A stretch of DNA of 64,000 nucleotides from Nocardioides_C sp963700955. GTDB lineage: Bacteria; Actinomycetota; Actinomycetes; Propionibacteriales; Nocardioidaceae. A model generated the notes under the pieces. It was not told the DNA's origin and did no database searches. It saw only the letters and a list, made by a program, of their open reading frames with translations. How positions within the stretch are numbered: position 1 is the stretch's first letter; every line of letters starts with the position of its first letter. The stretch is from contig CAVOZH010000003.1 of the NCBI GenBank assembly GCA_963700955.1, positions 1-64,000 on the forward strand, written 5' to 3'. Positions 43,321 to 52,525 of the stretch are shown here, one piece after another. Position numbers and translations under genes: made by a program.

Positions 43321-44052
43321 TCAGGCTGGCTTTTGCCAGACCGAGACGTGGCTCTCGCTGTCGTCTGTGAAGGGATTGCCGTTCCAGTCGGCGACACGGC
43401 ACTCGAGATCCATCCCGGCGAGCTGTGCCATGAGGTCACACTCGGCTGGCCAGATATAGCGGAAGTTGCTGGCCCCGTATGTCACTGTGCCGTCGGAGTG
43501 CCGCTGATAGTGATGGGACGTGCCCTGCTGGGTGGTCATGTCGTACGTGTCGAAGCCGACGTGGTGTTGCCCGACGTGGAAGGGCACCGCGGCCTGACCG
43601 GGCGGGAAGCGCCGGATACCAGGAATCCACAGCTCGATGACGAATCGTCCACCCGGCGCGAGATGGCGAGCCGCGTTGCGGAAGCAGGCGACCTGCTCGG
43701 TCTGGGTTCGAAGGTTTCCGATGCTGTTCCAGACGAGATACACGAGGGAGAACTGCCCCGGCACCGTGCTCGTCGCCATGTCGCCGACCACAACCGGGAT
43801 GTCGTTCCGCTTCTGTTGGAGCTGGTCGACCATCGGTCGCGAAAGCTCGATGCCGCTGACCGAGACGCCACGCTCGACCAAAGGTATGGCCACTCGTCCC
43901 GTACCGATCGCGAACTCCAGCGCGGGGCTGTCGCCTGCCAGGTCTTCCAGGAAACAGACAGCAGGATCCAGCACATCCGATGCAAACATGAAGGCCGAAG
44001 CCTCGTCGTAACGCTCAGCCGTCTCTGCATCCCAAAGGTCGCTGCTTGTCAT
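43321..44052 (-). CDS. Class I SAM-dependent methyltransferase
   Basis: Methyltransferase of 243 aa. Motif I is LEFAIGTGRVAIPL, followed by the acidic SGIELSRPM, VVVGDMATS and a post-motif LAPGGRFVIE. The substrate is unknown. ATG 44052 is preferred because GGGCGAGG lies upstream; open sequence before it is non-homologous and runs through the remnant of another methyltransferase. The gene ends at 43321 with a 210-base spacer before the next gene. Confidence 0.85.
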   Translation of the reverse strand: MTSSDLWDAETAERYDEASAFMFASDVLDPAVCFLEDLAGDSPALEFAIGTGRVAIPLVERGVSVSGIELSRPMVDQLQQKRNDIPVVVGDMATSTVPGQFSLVYLVWNSIGNLRTQTEQVACFRNAARHLAPGGRFVIELWIPGIRRFPPGQAAVPFHVGQHHVGFDTYDMTTQQGTSHHYQRHSDGTVTYGASNFRYIWPAECDLMAQLAGMDLECRVADWNGNPFTDDSESHVSVWQKPA

Positions 44053-44134
44053 TTCGGCAGCCTCGCCCATCATGACCCGTGCCGACCACCCATTTTCGTA
44101 TCGACGCACGACTCTCGGCATGACCGCGCTTTCC

Positions 44135-44300
44135 CTACCCGGGATGTGCGGATGTCGCATCGACGGCGGGGAGATCACCGTCCGGAACGTGGTGGTTGGT
44201 GCAAGCGATGTCGACGAGCGCAGGCGACACATCCACACCGACGATGTCGAGCCCCCGAAGTGCCAGATGTCCGGTGGGCCGGCCAGGCGGCTGAAGCCAT
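44135..44300 (-). pseudogene. Methyltransferase remnant
   Basis: One frame reads TGHLALRGLDIVGVDVSPAL and ends at a stop at 44135. This is motif I with the following acidic loop of another SAM methyltransferase, about 50 residues. There is no start and the catalytic domain is missing. It lies just upstream of the intact methyltransferase but is not its missing N-terminus, because that protein has its own motif I. Confidence 0.6.
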
Positions 44301-44327
44301 GTAGATCCGGACGTTCAGGCCTTCAGG

Positions 44328-44639
44328 TCACGGATCGGAGATGTAGGCGCGTGGCGTCATGACTGCGGCCGGGGTGAACTCGATTGGCTCCGGCTGCGGT
44401 CCGTCCATCGGCACCGCGGTCCGTGCCATGGCCTTCGAGAAAACATCCCGATTGAAGGTGTCGAGATGCTCCTTGGACTCCCATACCTCGGTCAGGTCGA
44501 AGCCTCGGTCGGTCGAGTACGCGAAGTGTAGGACCAGTCCCTCTCCGCCGCCCTCCTCATCGAGTACCTCCAACACGGCCTTATGCGTGGCCCGGTACGC
44601 CTCGATCGGCGCCGGAACGTGCAGCGTGTATCCGTACAT
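44328..44639 (-). CDS. Dimeric alpha/beta-barrel protein, antibiotic-biosynthesis-monooxygenase-like
   Basis: Protein of 103 aa with the outline of the ABM/ferredoxin-like fold: an early LHVPAPIEAYRATHKAVLE, a central GFDLTEVWESKEHLDTF and an acidic C-terminus. ATG 44639 has GGAGG eight bases upstream. Such small proteins act as cofactor-free monooxygenases or binders; no function can be assigned. It stands alone. Confidence 0.65.
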   Translation of the reverse strand: MYGYTLHVPAPIEAYRATHKAVLEVLDEEGGGEGLVLHFAYSTDRGFDLTEVWESKEHLDTFNRDVFSKAMARTAVPMDGPQPEPIEFTPAAVMTPRAYISDP

Positions 44640-44907
44640 CGGCAACCTCCATCTCCTTGCTTCGATGGGAAGCGTCCGTGGGGCGCCTGTCAAGGGACGG
44701 ACGGGTGCGTGGGACTACTCCGTGCATTGGCGTCCGCACGTGCATTCAAGATGAGCGGCGCCGTCGGAGTCAGCCTGAAGCGGGGTGGCCGACTCGGCCC
44801 AGGGACGCGGAGGTCAAGCGGACGGATCGGGGCATGAGAGGTCGGCCCGCAAGCCGACCGCGATCGTTGCTGCCCTTCACCTCGTCCTTGGAGCCATTGG
44901 CCACTAC

Positions 44908-45708
44908 TCAGGCCCTCCCGGCGGCCGCCTTCTTGGCTGCCTTCTTGGCCGACTGGCCCTTGGCCTTCTCACGTACCCGCACTCCCTGCCCAGCGAGCCG
45001 CTTCACCTCGAAGAGCTCGATCGCGGTAACCAGGTCGACCAGCTTGGCGTAGCCCCAGTTGCGGGAGTCGAAGTCAGGTGCCTGCTTGGCGACGTGAGAG
45101 CCGACGCCTCCGAGGTTGGCCCAGCCGTCGTCGTCCGAGGCCGCATCGATCCCCTCCCGCAACAACTTGACCAGCTTGGCGTCCCCACGGAGCTCGCTCG
45201 TGCTCTTGCGCGCCGGGGCAGTGGGAGCCAGATCCTCCTCGCTAGGTTCCTTCGACTTCTCGGGGTGGCGCAGCACGTCGAGGTAGACGAACTTGTCGCA
45301 CGCGGCCACCAGCGAGTGCGGCGTCCTTGGCTCGCCGAACCCGTAGACGGTCTTGCCCGACTCCCGCAACCGAGAGGCGAGCTTGGTGAAGTCGCTGTCG
45401 GAGGAGACCAGGCAGAAGCCGTCCAGGTTCCCGGTGTAGAGCAGGTCCATCGCGTCGATGATCAGTGCGCTGTCGGTGGCGTTCTTGCCGGTGGTGTAGG
45501 CGAACTGCTGCATCGGCTGGATGGCGTGGGCGTTGATCGCCTCCTTCCAGCCGCGGAGGTTGGGCGTGGTCCAGTCGCCGTACGCCCGCTTGACCGTGGC
45601 GCTGCCGTACTTCGCGATCTCGGCGAGCAGAGCCTCGATGATGGTGGGAGTGGTGTTGTCGCCGTCGATGAGGACGGCGAGCCTGGTGGAGTCCGAGGCT
45701 GAGGCCAT
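44908..45708 (-). CDS. NYN-domain nuclease with LOTUS/OST-HTH domain
   Basis: Protein of 266 aa. The N-terminal NYN (PIN-like) domain has the metal-binding acidic sites in VLIDGDN, DSALIIDAMDLLY and LVSSDSDFTKLA. It is followed by an OST-HTH/LOTUS RNA-binding domain at about residues 170-235 and ends in a Lys/Ala-rich tail (AKKAAKKAAAG). This architecture suggests an RNA-directed nuclease. ATG 45708 precedes the conserved core. It is a single-gene unit; a hairpin CGCTGCG/CGCAGCG lies about 60-80 bases upstream. Confidence 0.85.
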   Translation of the reverse strand: MASASDSTRLAVLIDGDNTTPTIIEALLAEIAKYGSATVKRAYGDWTTPNLRGWKEAINAHAIQPMQQFAYTTGKNATDSALIIDAMDLLYTGNLDGFCLVSSDSDFTKLASRLRESGKTVYGFGEPRTPHSLVAACDKFVYLDVLRHPEKSKEPSEEDLAPTAPARKSTSELRGDAKLVKLLREGIDAASDDDGWANLGGVGSHVAKQAPDFDSRNWGYAKLVDLVTAIELFEVKRLAGQGVRVREKAKGQSAKKAAKKAAAGRA

Positions 45709-45881
45709 GTCTGGAGCGTAGTAGGGAGCGCCGACGTGCCGGACCCTGGAACCGTCTCCTACGCGCTGCGGCCGTGGAGTCACGCAGCGGAGCGAGCGAC
45801 CCAGCCGCGATGATTCCGGTGCCTCCGAGAGGTCGTAAAGGGCAAGATCAGAGGGCACAACCGAGAAGTCAGGAGAGTCTC

Positions 45882-46490
45882 ATGGCCACGATCACGGCCA
45901 GCTTGTTTTCGGCGCTCGACGGGGTTGTCGACCCCGGGGTCGGCAACTGGCACTTCCCGTACTTCAACGAGGAGATGGGTGAAGCCGTAGACCATACGCA
46001 CGACGCCGACGTCATGCTCTTCGGCCGAGTGACCTACGACAGCTTCGCCGGCGCCTGGCCCGAGCGGGAGGCGGCCGGCGGGGAGGACGCGGTGTTCGCC
46101 AAGCGGCTGGGCGACATGCGCAAGATCGTCGCGTCACGCAGTCCCCTGGAGTTCGGCTGGCGCAACTCCGAGCAGTTACAGGGTGACCTTGTCGGGGCCG
46201 TCACGGAGCTGAGGAACGACCCGGCGATCCGGCGCATCGCATTGAGCGGATCGGTCTCGGTGGTGCGGCAGCTGATCGACGCCGACTTGCTCGACGAGCT
46301 GCATCTGTTCGTCCACCCGGCGACCGCTGGGGCCGGGTTGAGGCTGTTCGAGGGTGGGCCCGCACGACACTTCAGGCTGATCTCGGCACGGCCATTCCGG
46401 ACAGGTGTCGTGTATCTGGTGTATGGGCCGGACCCCAACCCGCCAACCGGTTCATACACGGAGGCGAAGAAGGACCTGCCCCGGGACTGA
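45882..46490 (+). CDS. Dihydrofolate-reductase-fold protein (RibD C-terminal family)
   Basis: Protein of 202 aa with the RibD-C/DHFR-like fold: an early TASLFSALDGVVD, HDADVMLFGRVTYDSF as nucleotide-binding element and a later IALSGSVSVVRQLIDADL. These are NADPH-dependent reductases of uncertain substrate, not classical folate enzymes. ATG 45882 has AGGAGAG upstream. It stands alone; downstream DNA holds gene remnants. Confidence 0.85.
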   Translation: MATITASLFSALDGVVDPGVGNWHFPYFNEEMGEAVDHTHDADVMLFGRVTYDSFAGAWPEREAAGGEDAVFAKRLGDMRKIVASRSPLEFGWRNSEQLQGDLVGAVTELRNDPAIRRIALSGSVSVVRQLIDADLLDELHLFVHPATAGAGLRLFEGGPARHFRLISARPFRTGVVYLVYGPDPNPPTGSYTEAKKDLPRD

Positions 46491-46494
46491 GCTC

Positions 46495-46782
46495 TATGAC
46501 CGCGCTGCGGACTCATCGCCAACTGACTCGCGGGCGGACCAGTCGGTGCACGGTCGAGTGCTCGCTGACGCCTGCTCGGGGTCGCCCAAGTGGTCCGCGT
46601 CCAGTCCAGTTCTTGCCTGGGCCGCGGACGCGCCCGCTAGGAGCCGCATCGCGAAGACGTTGCCGGCGACCACGTGGTCGACGACCTCGCGGATGGTGAT
46701 GTCGCACGGAGTGGCTTTGCCCCATGCATCCGCGGGAACCGCGGCGACACTCCGCTCGAACTGATGCCCGCGCCCGCAGCAC
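46495..46782 (-). pseudogene. TIGR03086/mycothiol-dependent isomerase N-terminal-domain remnant
   Basis: A frame without start codon reads FERSVAAVPADAWGKATPCD, then REVVDHVVAGNVFAMRLLAG and DADHLGDPEQ. This is the DinB-like metal-binding N-terminal domain of the mycothiol-dependent maleylpyruvate isomerase family. The first helix and roughly the last 90 residues are missing, and the frame ends at 46495. It follows immediately behind an SRPBCC remnant; such pairs are common in actinobacteria. Confidence 0.7.
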
Positions 46783-47049
46783 TCAGTGCCAGTCGCTGAC
46801 CTTCACGTCGTACGGCGCCGGAGCGCCCGCGCCCGTCTCCAGGAGCGACTTCAAGCTCATCAGGAACGTCGCCCACTTGGTGCTGCAGTGGTGCATGAAC
46901 TCCACGGGCTCCTGCCACCCCTGGTGGCGCAACGGCACTTGGGCGCTCACCCACGGCCGTCTCGGCCGTGCCCGTCGGCTGGCGAAGTCGTTCGAGAACA
47001 CCACCACTTCGGCGACCGGCTGGCTCCAGGTCGCATGCATCGCGACCAC
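46783..47049 (-). pseudogene. AHSA1-type SRPBCC protein, C-terminal remnant
   Basis: The C-terminal third of an AHSA1/SRPBCC protein is preserved (GWQEPVEFMHHCSTKW; SLKSLLETG; DVKVSDWH then stop). The more upstream TWSQPVAEVVV also fits, although an Arg/Pro-rich stretch interrupts it. The N-terminal half is absent. Together with the preceding remnant this is a decayed two-gene operon. Confidence 0.65.
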
Positions 47050-47231
47050 CCTGCGCCACCTGTCACGTACAGGAGCTCAGGTAGCAGCACAAGCGGTGGC
47101 AGCATGAGCGGACACCTGCCTGATGTCCCCAAAGAATGCCGCTCCCCACATGTCGAACAACTTCGCTGGGTTGTCCCGAGGTGCGTCGTGATGGGTCCGT
47201 ATCAGCGTCGTTGGCTTGTAGCCTTTCTCAG

Positions 47232-47702
47232 ATGAGCACCGGACTGGAGATCGCGGAAGTCCACGCTGCGTCTCCATGGATGCCCGACATGGTGGCCCTG
47301 TTCGAGTGCTACAGACGACACTACGGGCAGCCGGGAGACTTGGTTGAAGTCCGGGACTGGCTGAAATCTCAGCTTGCCAGTGGTGGTCTTCGTGGATTCC
47401 TCGCACACCGCGACGGCGAGCCCGGAGGCATGGCGCTCGTCGCATCGACCCCCGCTTCCTTGCGGCTCGGGCACTTTTGGCAGCTCCGGGACCTGTACGT
47501 AGCGGATCGCCACCGTCGCCAAGGCGTCGGCCGTGCGCTCCTAGCCCGCGTTCGGGATGCGGCTGCGGCCGAGGGGGCGCTGCGGGTCTCCTTGACCACG
47601 GAGGCTGACAACATCGGAGCTTTGACCTTGTACAGGCATTTCGGGTTTGAGCCCGTCGACGGCTACACGTCGATGTCCTTGAAGACAGAAATCTCCGGTT
47701 GA
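47232..47702 (+). CDS. GNAT-family N-acetyltransferase
   Basis: Acetyltransferase of 156 aa with the acetyl-CoA-binding motif A in LRDLYVADRHRRQGVGRALL and motif B in GALTLYRHFGFEP. The acceptor is unknown. ATG 47232 has no Shine-Dalgarno sequence; TTGGCT and TAGCCT lie just upstream, so the mRNA could be nearly leaderless. It is bordered by spacer DNA on both sides. Confidence 0.85.
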   Translation: MSTGLEIAEVHAASPWMPDMVALFECYRRHYGQPGDLVEVRDWLKSQLASGGLRGFLAHRDGEPGGMALVASTPASLRLGHFWQLRDLYVADRHRRQGVGRALLARVRDAAAAEGALRVSLTTEADNIGALTLYRHFGFEPVDGYTSMSLKTEISG

Positions 47703-47834
47703 CCTACGCGCTGAACATCCGGGCGTGTGAACGTCCGCATCTCCAGCCGCTCATGAGGGGTCGGCATGTCCTACCGAAACATGGGGCTGGCGGCCAATAC
47801 CGGAACCTCAAATGGGACACACCCAGTAAGTCTT

Positions 47835-48845
47835 CTAGCCCTCGCAGCAGCGGCCGGCGGCGCGGGGATCGATGTGGCCGGCCTCGGCGAGCCAGCGCAC
47901 GGTGTCCCGCATGGACTCCGCCAGGGATCGTCCGGCGACCCCGAGCTCGTCGACGGTCGCCGAGTAGTCCACGCGGGTGTCGAGCGCGACGAGTCGAGAA
48001 CCCTCTACCGCGTGCGGGAGGAGCGACCAGCCGGTGGTGTAGCCGAGGTGCAGCACGGGAAGCGCGGCCTTGAGCGGAATGCGCACCGCGGGGATCCGGC
48101 GTCCGGTCACGGTTCGAAGCGTCTCGTGCGGGAGGGCGACGTTCTCACCGGGCACGAGGTAGCGACGTCCGGGCCGGCCGAGTGCGGCGACCACCACGTC
48201 GGCGGTGTCCCGGACGTCTACCCACTGCATTCCGCCCCGCGGCCAGGTGGGCAGGCGGCCGCGCAGGATGTCACGGATGGCCCCGTCGCTCTCGCCGAGG
48301 TAGGGGTCGTGCGGGCCAAGGATGCCGCCCGGGTTGACGATGGCGACGGGGGCGCCGATCAGCTGCCGGTCCCGTGCGACGCGCTCGGAATCCACCTTGC
48401 TCTGGGTGTACGGGCCGAGGACGACGCCTATAGGGCTCTCGTGGTCCAACGTCGCCCCGGGGCGCAGTAGTGCCACGATCGAGGACACGTGGACGATGCC
48501 GGTGCAACCGGCCTCGATCGCCGCGTCCAGGACCGTGGTCGTGCCGACCTTGTTCTCGTGGAGCATCCGTTGCGCGTCGCGACGCCTGTAGGAGAACGTG
48601 GCCGCGGCGTGAATGGCCTGGTCACAGCCGCTCGCAGCCTCCCGAGCCGCGCTCGCGTCGGTCATGTCGCCGCGGACGACTTCGATGCGCCGGTCCTCCG
48701 GGTCCACGCCGAGAAGTGCGAGGTTTTCGCGCAGCTTCGCCGGTGTCCGCACGAGCGCGCGGACCCGGCGGCCATCGTCGAGGAGGCGTTGGAGGATGTG
48801 GATGCCGAGGAACCCGGATCCGCCCGTGAGCATGACAACGTTCAT
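47835..48845 (-). CDS. NAD-dependent epimerase/dehydratase (SDR) protein
   Basis: Extended SDR of 336 aa: VVMLTGGSGFLGIHI at the N-terminus, IVHVSSIVALL with the active-site Ser, and YTQSK with the catalytic Tyr and Lys. It resembles dihydroflavonol-4-reductase-like and 3-beta-hydroxysteroid-dehydrogenase-like proteins. The substrate is unknown. ATG 48845 starts directly at the Rossmann strand. The gene is transcribed alone. Confidence 0.87.
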   Translation of the reverse strand: MNVVMLTGGSGFLGIHILQRLLDDGRRVRALVRTPAKLRENLALLGVDPEDRRIEVVRGDMTDASAAREAASGCDQAIHAAATFSYRRRDAQRMLHENKVGTTTVLDAAIEAGCTGIVHVSSIVALLRPGATLDHESPIGVVLGPYTQSKVDSERVARDRQLIGAPVAIVNPGGILGPHDPYLGESDGAIRDILRGRLPTWPRGGMQWVDVRDTADVVVAALGRPGRRYLVPGENVALPHETLRTVTGRRIPAVRIPLKAALPVLHLGYTTGWSLLPHAVEGSRLVALDTRVDYSATVDELGVAGRSLAESMRDTVRWLAEAGHIDPRAAGRCCEG

Positions 48846-49020
48846 GGACGCATAGTCTGTCGCCAGCGTCCGGCCGCGAACAATGCGTCATCAGATTGTT
48901 CTTCGGCGGTGCGCCTCGGGTCCGTCAACGACCCCGCATGTCGGGGAGCTCGCCACCAGGCCGCGCAGGTTTACCGGTGCGGCCGCCACGCGTAATGTGC
49001 TGGGCACGCTGGGAAGACGG

Positions 49021-49491
49021 GTGAGGACATTGGTGGCTGCCAGCACTGTCCGGTTCGAGTCGCGCACCGTGATTCGACGACCGATCGGCGAGGTGTTCGA
49101 GCGTTTGGCGGACTTGCCGGGCTACGGGCGGTGGATGCACCGCACGGGTTTGTTCCGACGGTGCGGACTGATCTCCGAAAGTCCTGTCCGAAAAGGGACG
49201 ACCTACTTCGATGCGACGCGGATGGGCACCTTTGAGGGCGAAGTGACCGAGTTCGCGCCGCCGTCGCGAATAGCCTTTCGCGAGACACTGCGCTGGTTCG
49301 GCTCTCAGATGACGCAGGCCCGGCCCGAGTACGTACTCGAGGGAGACGAGGATGCAACGGTTGTTCACCACATCGCCGTTGGAGAGCTCTTCGGCTGGAT
49401 GCGGTTCATGAAGCCTGCCGCAGCGCTGCTGGCGAAAGTCGAACGGACCCGAACGCTTAACTCTTTGAGGCGTTCCCTGGAGTCGGAGTAG
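49021..49491 (+). CDS. SRPBCC-family (polyketide cyclase-like) protein
   Basis: Protein of 156 aa with the START-like START of SRPBCC domains (VIRRPIGEVFERLADLPGYG) and a later PPSRIAFRE strand. These form hydrophobic ligand pockets with varied roles. GTG 49021 is chosen; TTG 49030 and GTG 49033 are alternatives. It is divergent from the SDR gene at 48845 and nothing else nearby suggests a substrate. Confidence 0.75.
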   Translation: MRTLVAASTVRFESRTVIRRPIGEVFERLADLPGYGRWMHRTGLFRRCGLISESPVRKGTTYFDATRMGTFEGEVTEFAPPSRIAFRETLRWFGSQMTQARPEYVLEGDEDATVVHHIAVGELFGWMRFMKPAAALLAKVERTRTLNSLRRSLESE

Positions 49492-49601
49492 GTCCGCGGC
49501 GCCTCGGAGCCTGCGAGCGGCTAGTGGCGATGAAGTCGGATCGCGAGAACGACGCTTCAGCGGCGTAGGCTCCACTTGCCGACCACGAACAGGGGTGCGA
49601 C

Positions 49602-49943
49602 ATGACGGCGAGCCGATCCGCCCGTGAGAGGAAAGCCGCCTCGGAGGCCGGTCCTCTGGCGAAGGTCAAGATCGACCTCGACGCGGACAAGGGGTTCGTC
49701 TACAAGATCAGTTGCTCCGAGTGCGTCGTCAGGGGCGGCCGCAACTGGTCGGCCTATCGCCCCGGCGGTGACAACGGGTTCATGGCGGCGATGGATCGGT
49801 GGATCTTCCACCTGAACGAGAAGCATCCCGGGGCTGACGCGCCGTGCATGGCCTTTCTATCGGCCGCTCAGCAGCGCTTGCACCAGCGGCGCGAGAAGCA
49901 GGAAGCCGAGTCGACCGCCCGCTCCGTAGAGAACGGCACCTGA
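49602..49943 (+). CDS. Hypothetical protein with CxxC and HxxxxH pair
   Basis: Protein of 113 aa. A basic N-terminus leads to ISCSECVVRGG and a later FHLNEKHPG, which together give CxxC...HxxxxH, compatible with a small zinc site. The C-terminal 25 residues are charged and helical. ATG 49602 follows a GGGG-containing leader. I do not recognise the family. From 49944 to 50263 I see no gene or clear signal. Confidence 0.6.
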   Translation: MTASRSARERKAASEAGPLAKVKIDLDADKGFVYKISCSECVVRGGRNWSAYRPGGDNGFMAAMDRWIFHLNEKHPGADAPCMAFLSAAQQRLHQRREKQEAESTARSVENGT

Positions 49944-50263
49944 CGGTCGGGGGTGTCCGGCGGCTGCTGCCGGAAATGCGGCTGCTAGACGATTCCCTGG
50001 AGGACCGGTGTCGGGCCAGACTCGGTCCAGGCGTTCGGCGGCGCGCCTGGGCGCACTATCGCGGGCCCGGATTGACCTATCGGCTTTCCACCAAGTGCCG
50101 TGGTCATGGCCACAGTCGATCTCCTCGCTGTCCGTCTGGGGCGACGGTCGAGCTGTCTGCCCCGTCCCAGGTGGGCGCCTCCTCCGGTCTCGGAGTGAAA
50201 CCGTGCCGCCGCGCCGGAAAATCGCGCGACAACTGTCGTGTGGACCCGGAGAATCCCCGGGTG

Positions 50264-51625
50264 ATGTTCGCCGCCGCCCTCCGCCAAGCGCGCCCCCCGT
50301 CGCCTCTCACCGGCCGGCTCGCTGCCCAGTCACTCCTCTTCGCCCTCGGTGAGGGCACCTTCATGACCGGATCGGCGGTGTTCTTCACCCAGATCGTCGG
50401 GCTGTCTGCCGCCCAGGTCGGTCTCGGCCTGACGTGCGCCGGCATCGCCGCCTTCCTGGCCGCACTGCCGATGGGCAAGCTGGTCGACCGCTTCGGGCCG
50501 AAGAAGATGTGGGCCGTCAGCGCGACCGGGCAGGCGGCGATGTTCGCGGTGTGGCCGTTCATCACCGACTTCAAGGGCTACGTCGCCATGGCCGTCGGCA
50601 TGGAGGTCATCGGTGCCCTCGGTGGCGCCGCGCACGGCGCGTACACGATCGACGTACTGCCGCCGGACGAGCGGGTGAAGTCACGCGCCTACATGTACTC
50701 CGCGCTCAACGTCGGCTTCACTCTCGGCTCCCTGATCGGTGGCTTCGCGCTGGCGTTCCACTCCAACGACGTCCTCCACCTGCTGCCCTGGTTCACCGCT
50801 GTGGTCTTCCTGGTCAACGCCGCCGCGATCAGCCGGCTGCCGCGCGCCTCGCACGACGACCGCACCCCTGAGGACCGCAAGGTGAAGGTCGCCGGGCCCG
50901 GACCGCTGCGCAACCCCGGCTGGCTCCTCACGACGTTCTTCGGCGGGGTCTTCTGGACCAACCAGGTGCTGCTCAACATCGTGATCCCGCTGTGGCTGGT
51001 GGAGGAGACCGACGCCCCACGGGTGCTGCTGGCCTTCCTGTTCGGAACCAACACGGTGATGTGCATCTTCCTGCCGATGGCGGCGGCCCGCGGAGTCGAG
51101 GACGTGCCGACCGCGCTGAAGGCGATTCGGGTGTCGTCCACCTTCTTCGTGCTCTCCTGCCTGATCACGATGGCGACCCACGACACCGTCGGCTGGGTCA
51201 CGATCTCGCTGGTCTGGCTGGGTCACGTCACCGTGACCGGGGCTGAGCTCTACCTCTCGGCCGCCAGCTGGTCGTTCGAGGCCGAGCTGATGGACCCGCG
51301 TCAGCGGGGCGCCTATCAGGGGGCTGCCGAGCTGAGCGGCACCCTGGGCCGGGTGTGGGCGCCGGCGGTGTACACCTTCCTCGCGATGAACTGGGGCGCC
51401 GCCGGCTGGCTGGTGATCGCCGGCATCATCGTGGTGGCCACCGTCGGGGTGCACCCGTCGACCCGGCTGGCGCGGCGATTCCTCGAGCAGCACGTTCCTG
51501 CCGACGTGTTGGCCGACGCCCGCGCCTCCACCCCCGGGCCCGAGGAGGGCATCGCGGTCGGGCCGCCCTCGCTCATCGACACCGACGAGCCGGTGCCCGA
51601 GTCCACCGGTGACCTGATCCGCTGA
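50264..51625 (+). CDS. Major facilitator superfamily transporter
   Basis: Membrane transporter of 453 aa with about twelve hydrophobic helices. The MFS loop 2-3 motif is present as GKLVDRFGPKKMW. A polar loop at about residues 200-225 separates the halves, and the C-terminal 40 residues are acidic and polar. ATG 50264 (GTG 50261) has GGAGA upstream; an open frame from further upstream has no similarity. The substrate is unknown. Confidence 0.85.
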   Translation: MFAAALRQARPPSPLTGRLAAQSLLFALGEGTFMTGSAVFFTQIVGLSAAQVGLGLTCAGIAAFLAALPMGKLVDRFGPKKMWAVSATGQAAMFAVWPFITDFKGYVAMAVGMEVIGALGGAAHGAYTIDVLPPDERVKSRAYMYSALNVGFTLGSLIGGFALAFHSNDVLHLLPWFTAVVFLVNAAAISRLPRASHDDRTPEDRKVKVAGPGPLRNPGWLLTTFFGGVFWTNQVLLNIVIPLWLVEETDAPRVLLAFLFGTNTVMCIFLPMAAARGVEDVPTALKAIRVSSTFFVLSCLITMATHDTVGWVTISLVWLGHVTVTGAELYLSAASWSFEAELMDPRQRGAYQGAAELSGTLGRVWAPAVYTFLAMNWGAAGWLVIAGIIVVATVGVHPSTRLARRFLEQHVPADVLADARASTPGPEEGIAVGPPSLIDTDEPVPESTGDLIR

Positions 51626-51648
51626 TATAGGTCAGCTGTCGTTCACAA

Positions 51649-51666
51649 GACACCTCCGGAGGTGTC
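51649..51666. repeat. Perfect 18-bp palindrome after the MFS gene
   Basis: GACACCTCCGGAGGTGTC is fully self-complementary, 23 bases after the MFS stop. A related imperfect copy, ACCTC-CA-GAGGT, lies near 51729. It may be a terminator stem or a protein-binding site. The rest of 51667-51895 contains a short GCGGCGG-rich repeat and no gene. Confidence 0.6.
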
Positions 51667-51895
51667 AGAGGGGAACCATCCGATTCCTTGAAGGATCTGG
51701 CGTTGGCGCGCCGGTTCCTCCTGAACGACCTCCAGAGGTGGGCTATGTCTCTCGATGACGGTGCGCGATCAAGCAGATCCGGTAAACGCTCCGTGGCGGT
51801 AAGCGGCGGGAAGCGGCGGAAAGCAGCGCCTTCCGTCCACCTGTCGAGCCTCGCGTCCGATGAGTGAACTGTGGCCGCGCTGTTGCACGCTCGTC

Positions 51896-52321
51896 TTACA
51901 TCAGCTCTCGTGCCAGGACCTCATGCACGTTCTTGATCGGCGGATGTGTACTCCGTTCGCTCGGCCAGAACTCCGCGCCGTCCTCCGGCCAGCATGGGAC
52001 CACGTGGTAGTGCAGGTGATCCACGCTCTGCCCGGAATGGGGACCGCTGGCGTTCAACACCACGACACCGGTCGCGTGCAGCCCTCGCGTCATGGCTCGC
52101 GCTACCCGTTGCGTGAGTCGGCTCGTCGCGCTAAGCGCGTCCTCACTCGCGTCGAGCACTCCCACACAGTGCTCCCGAGGCACGACCAGTGTGTGCCCGG
52201 GCGCCAGCGCACCGGAAGGAAGGGGAAGGAATGCGACGGCGTCGCGATCCTGAACGACCCACCGCGCGTCACCTGTCGTCATCAGATCGCAAAACACGCA
52301 CTCGACGCCCTGCTCTGTCAC
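51896..52321 (-). CDS. HIT-family hydrolase
   Basis: Nucleotide-binding protein of 141 aa with the histidine triad motif in VDHLHYHVVP near residue 105 and an N-terminal CVFCDLM. HIT proteins hydrolyse dinucleoside polyphosphates or nucleoside phosphoramidates. GTG 52321 is the start. The gene is alone; the 200 bases upstream hold one copy of the dispersed 18-base repeat. Confidence 0.85.
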   Translation of the reverse strand: MTEQGVECVFCDLMTTGDARWVVQDRDAVAFLPLPSGALAPGHTLVVPREHCVGVLDASEDALSATSRLTQRVARAMTRGLHATGVVVLNASGPHSGQSVDHLHYHVVPCWPEDGAEFWPSERSTHPPIKNVHEVLARELM

Positions 52322-52449
52322 CGGTGCCCCTGCCGTTTTCGACGTTCGCTCTCGTCAGGTGTCGCAGTCTGCCATCACGGGTGAGAACTCATCGCATTGT
52401 GCCGGTGAACCACGACAGCAGCTCGGCTCAAGGCCGAGCGCGGCGGCAC

Positions 52450-52467
52450 GCGGCGCAGTGACGCACC
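52450..52467 (+). repeat. Dispersed intergenic repeat, copy 1
   Basis: GCGGCGCAGTGACGCACC, one mismatch from the consensus GCGGCGGARTGACGCACC found at 56525, 56713, 59241, 59845 and 62664. It is intergenic. Confidence 0.6.
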
Positions 52468-52525
52468 CGTGAAGCGCGGCGCTCGAAACCGGCGGATAGC
52501 GGCATGGCCAAACGACCTCGCGGTG

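Noticed and set aside
49844..50263. In-frame N-terminal extension of the MFS transporter by 140 codons
   Set aside because: It overlaps the preceding gene, lacks hydrophobic or family similarity, and a good start with a ribosome site lies at 50264.
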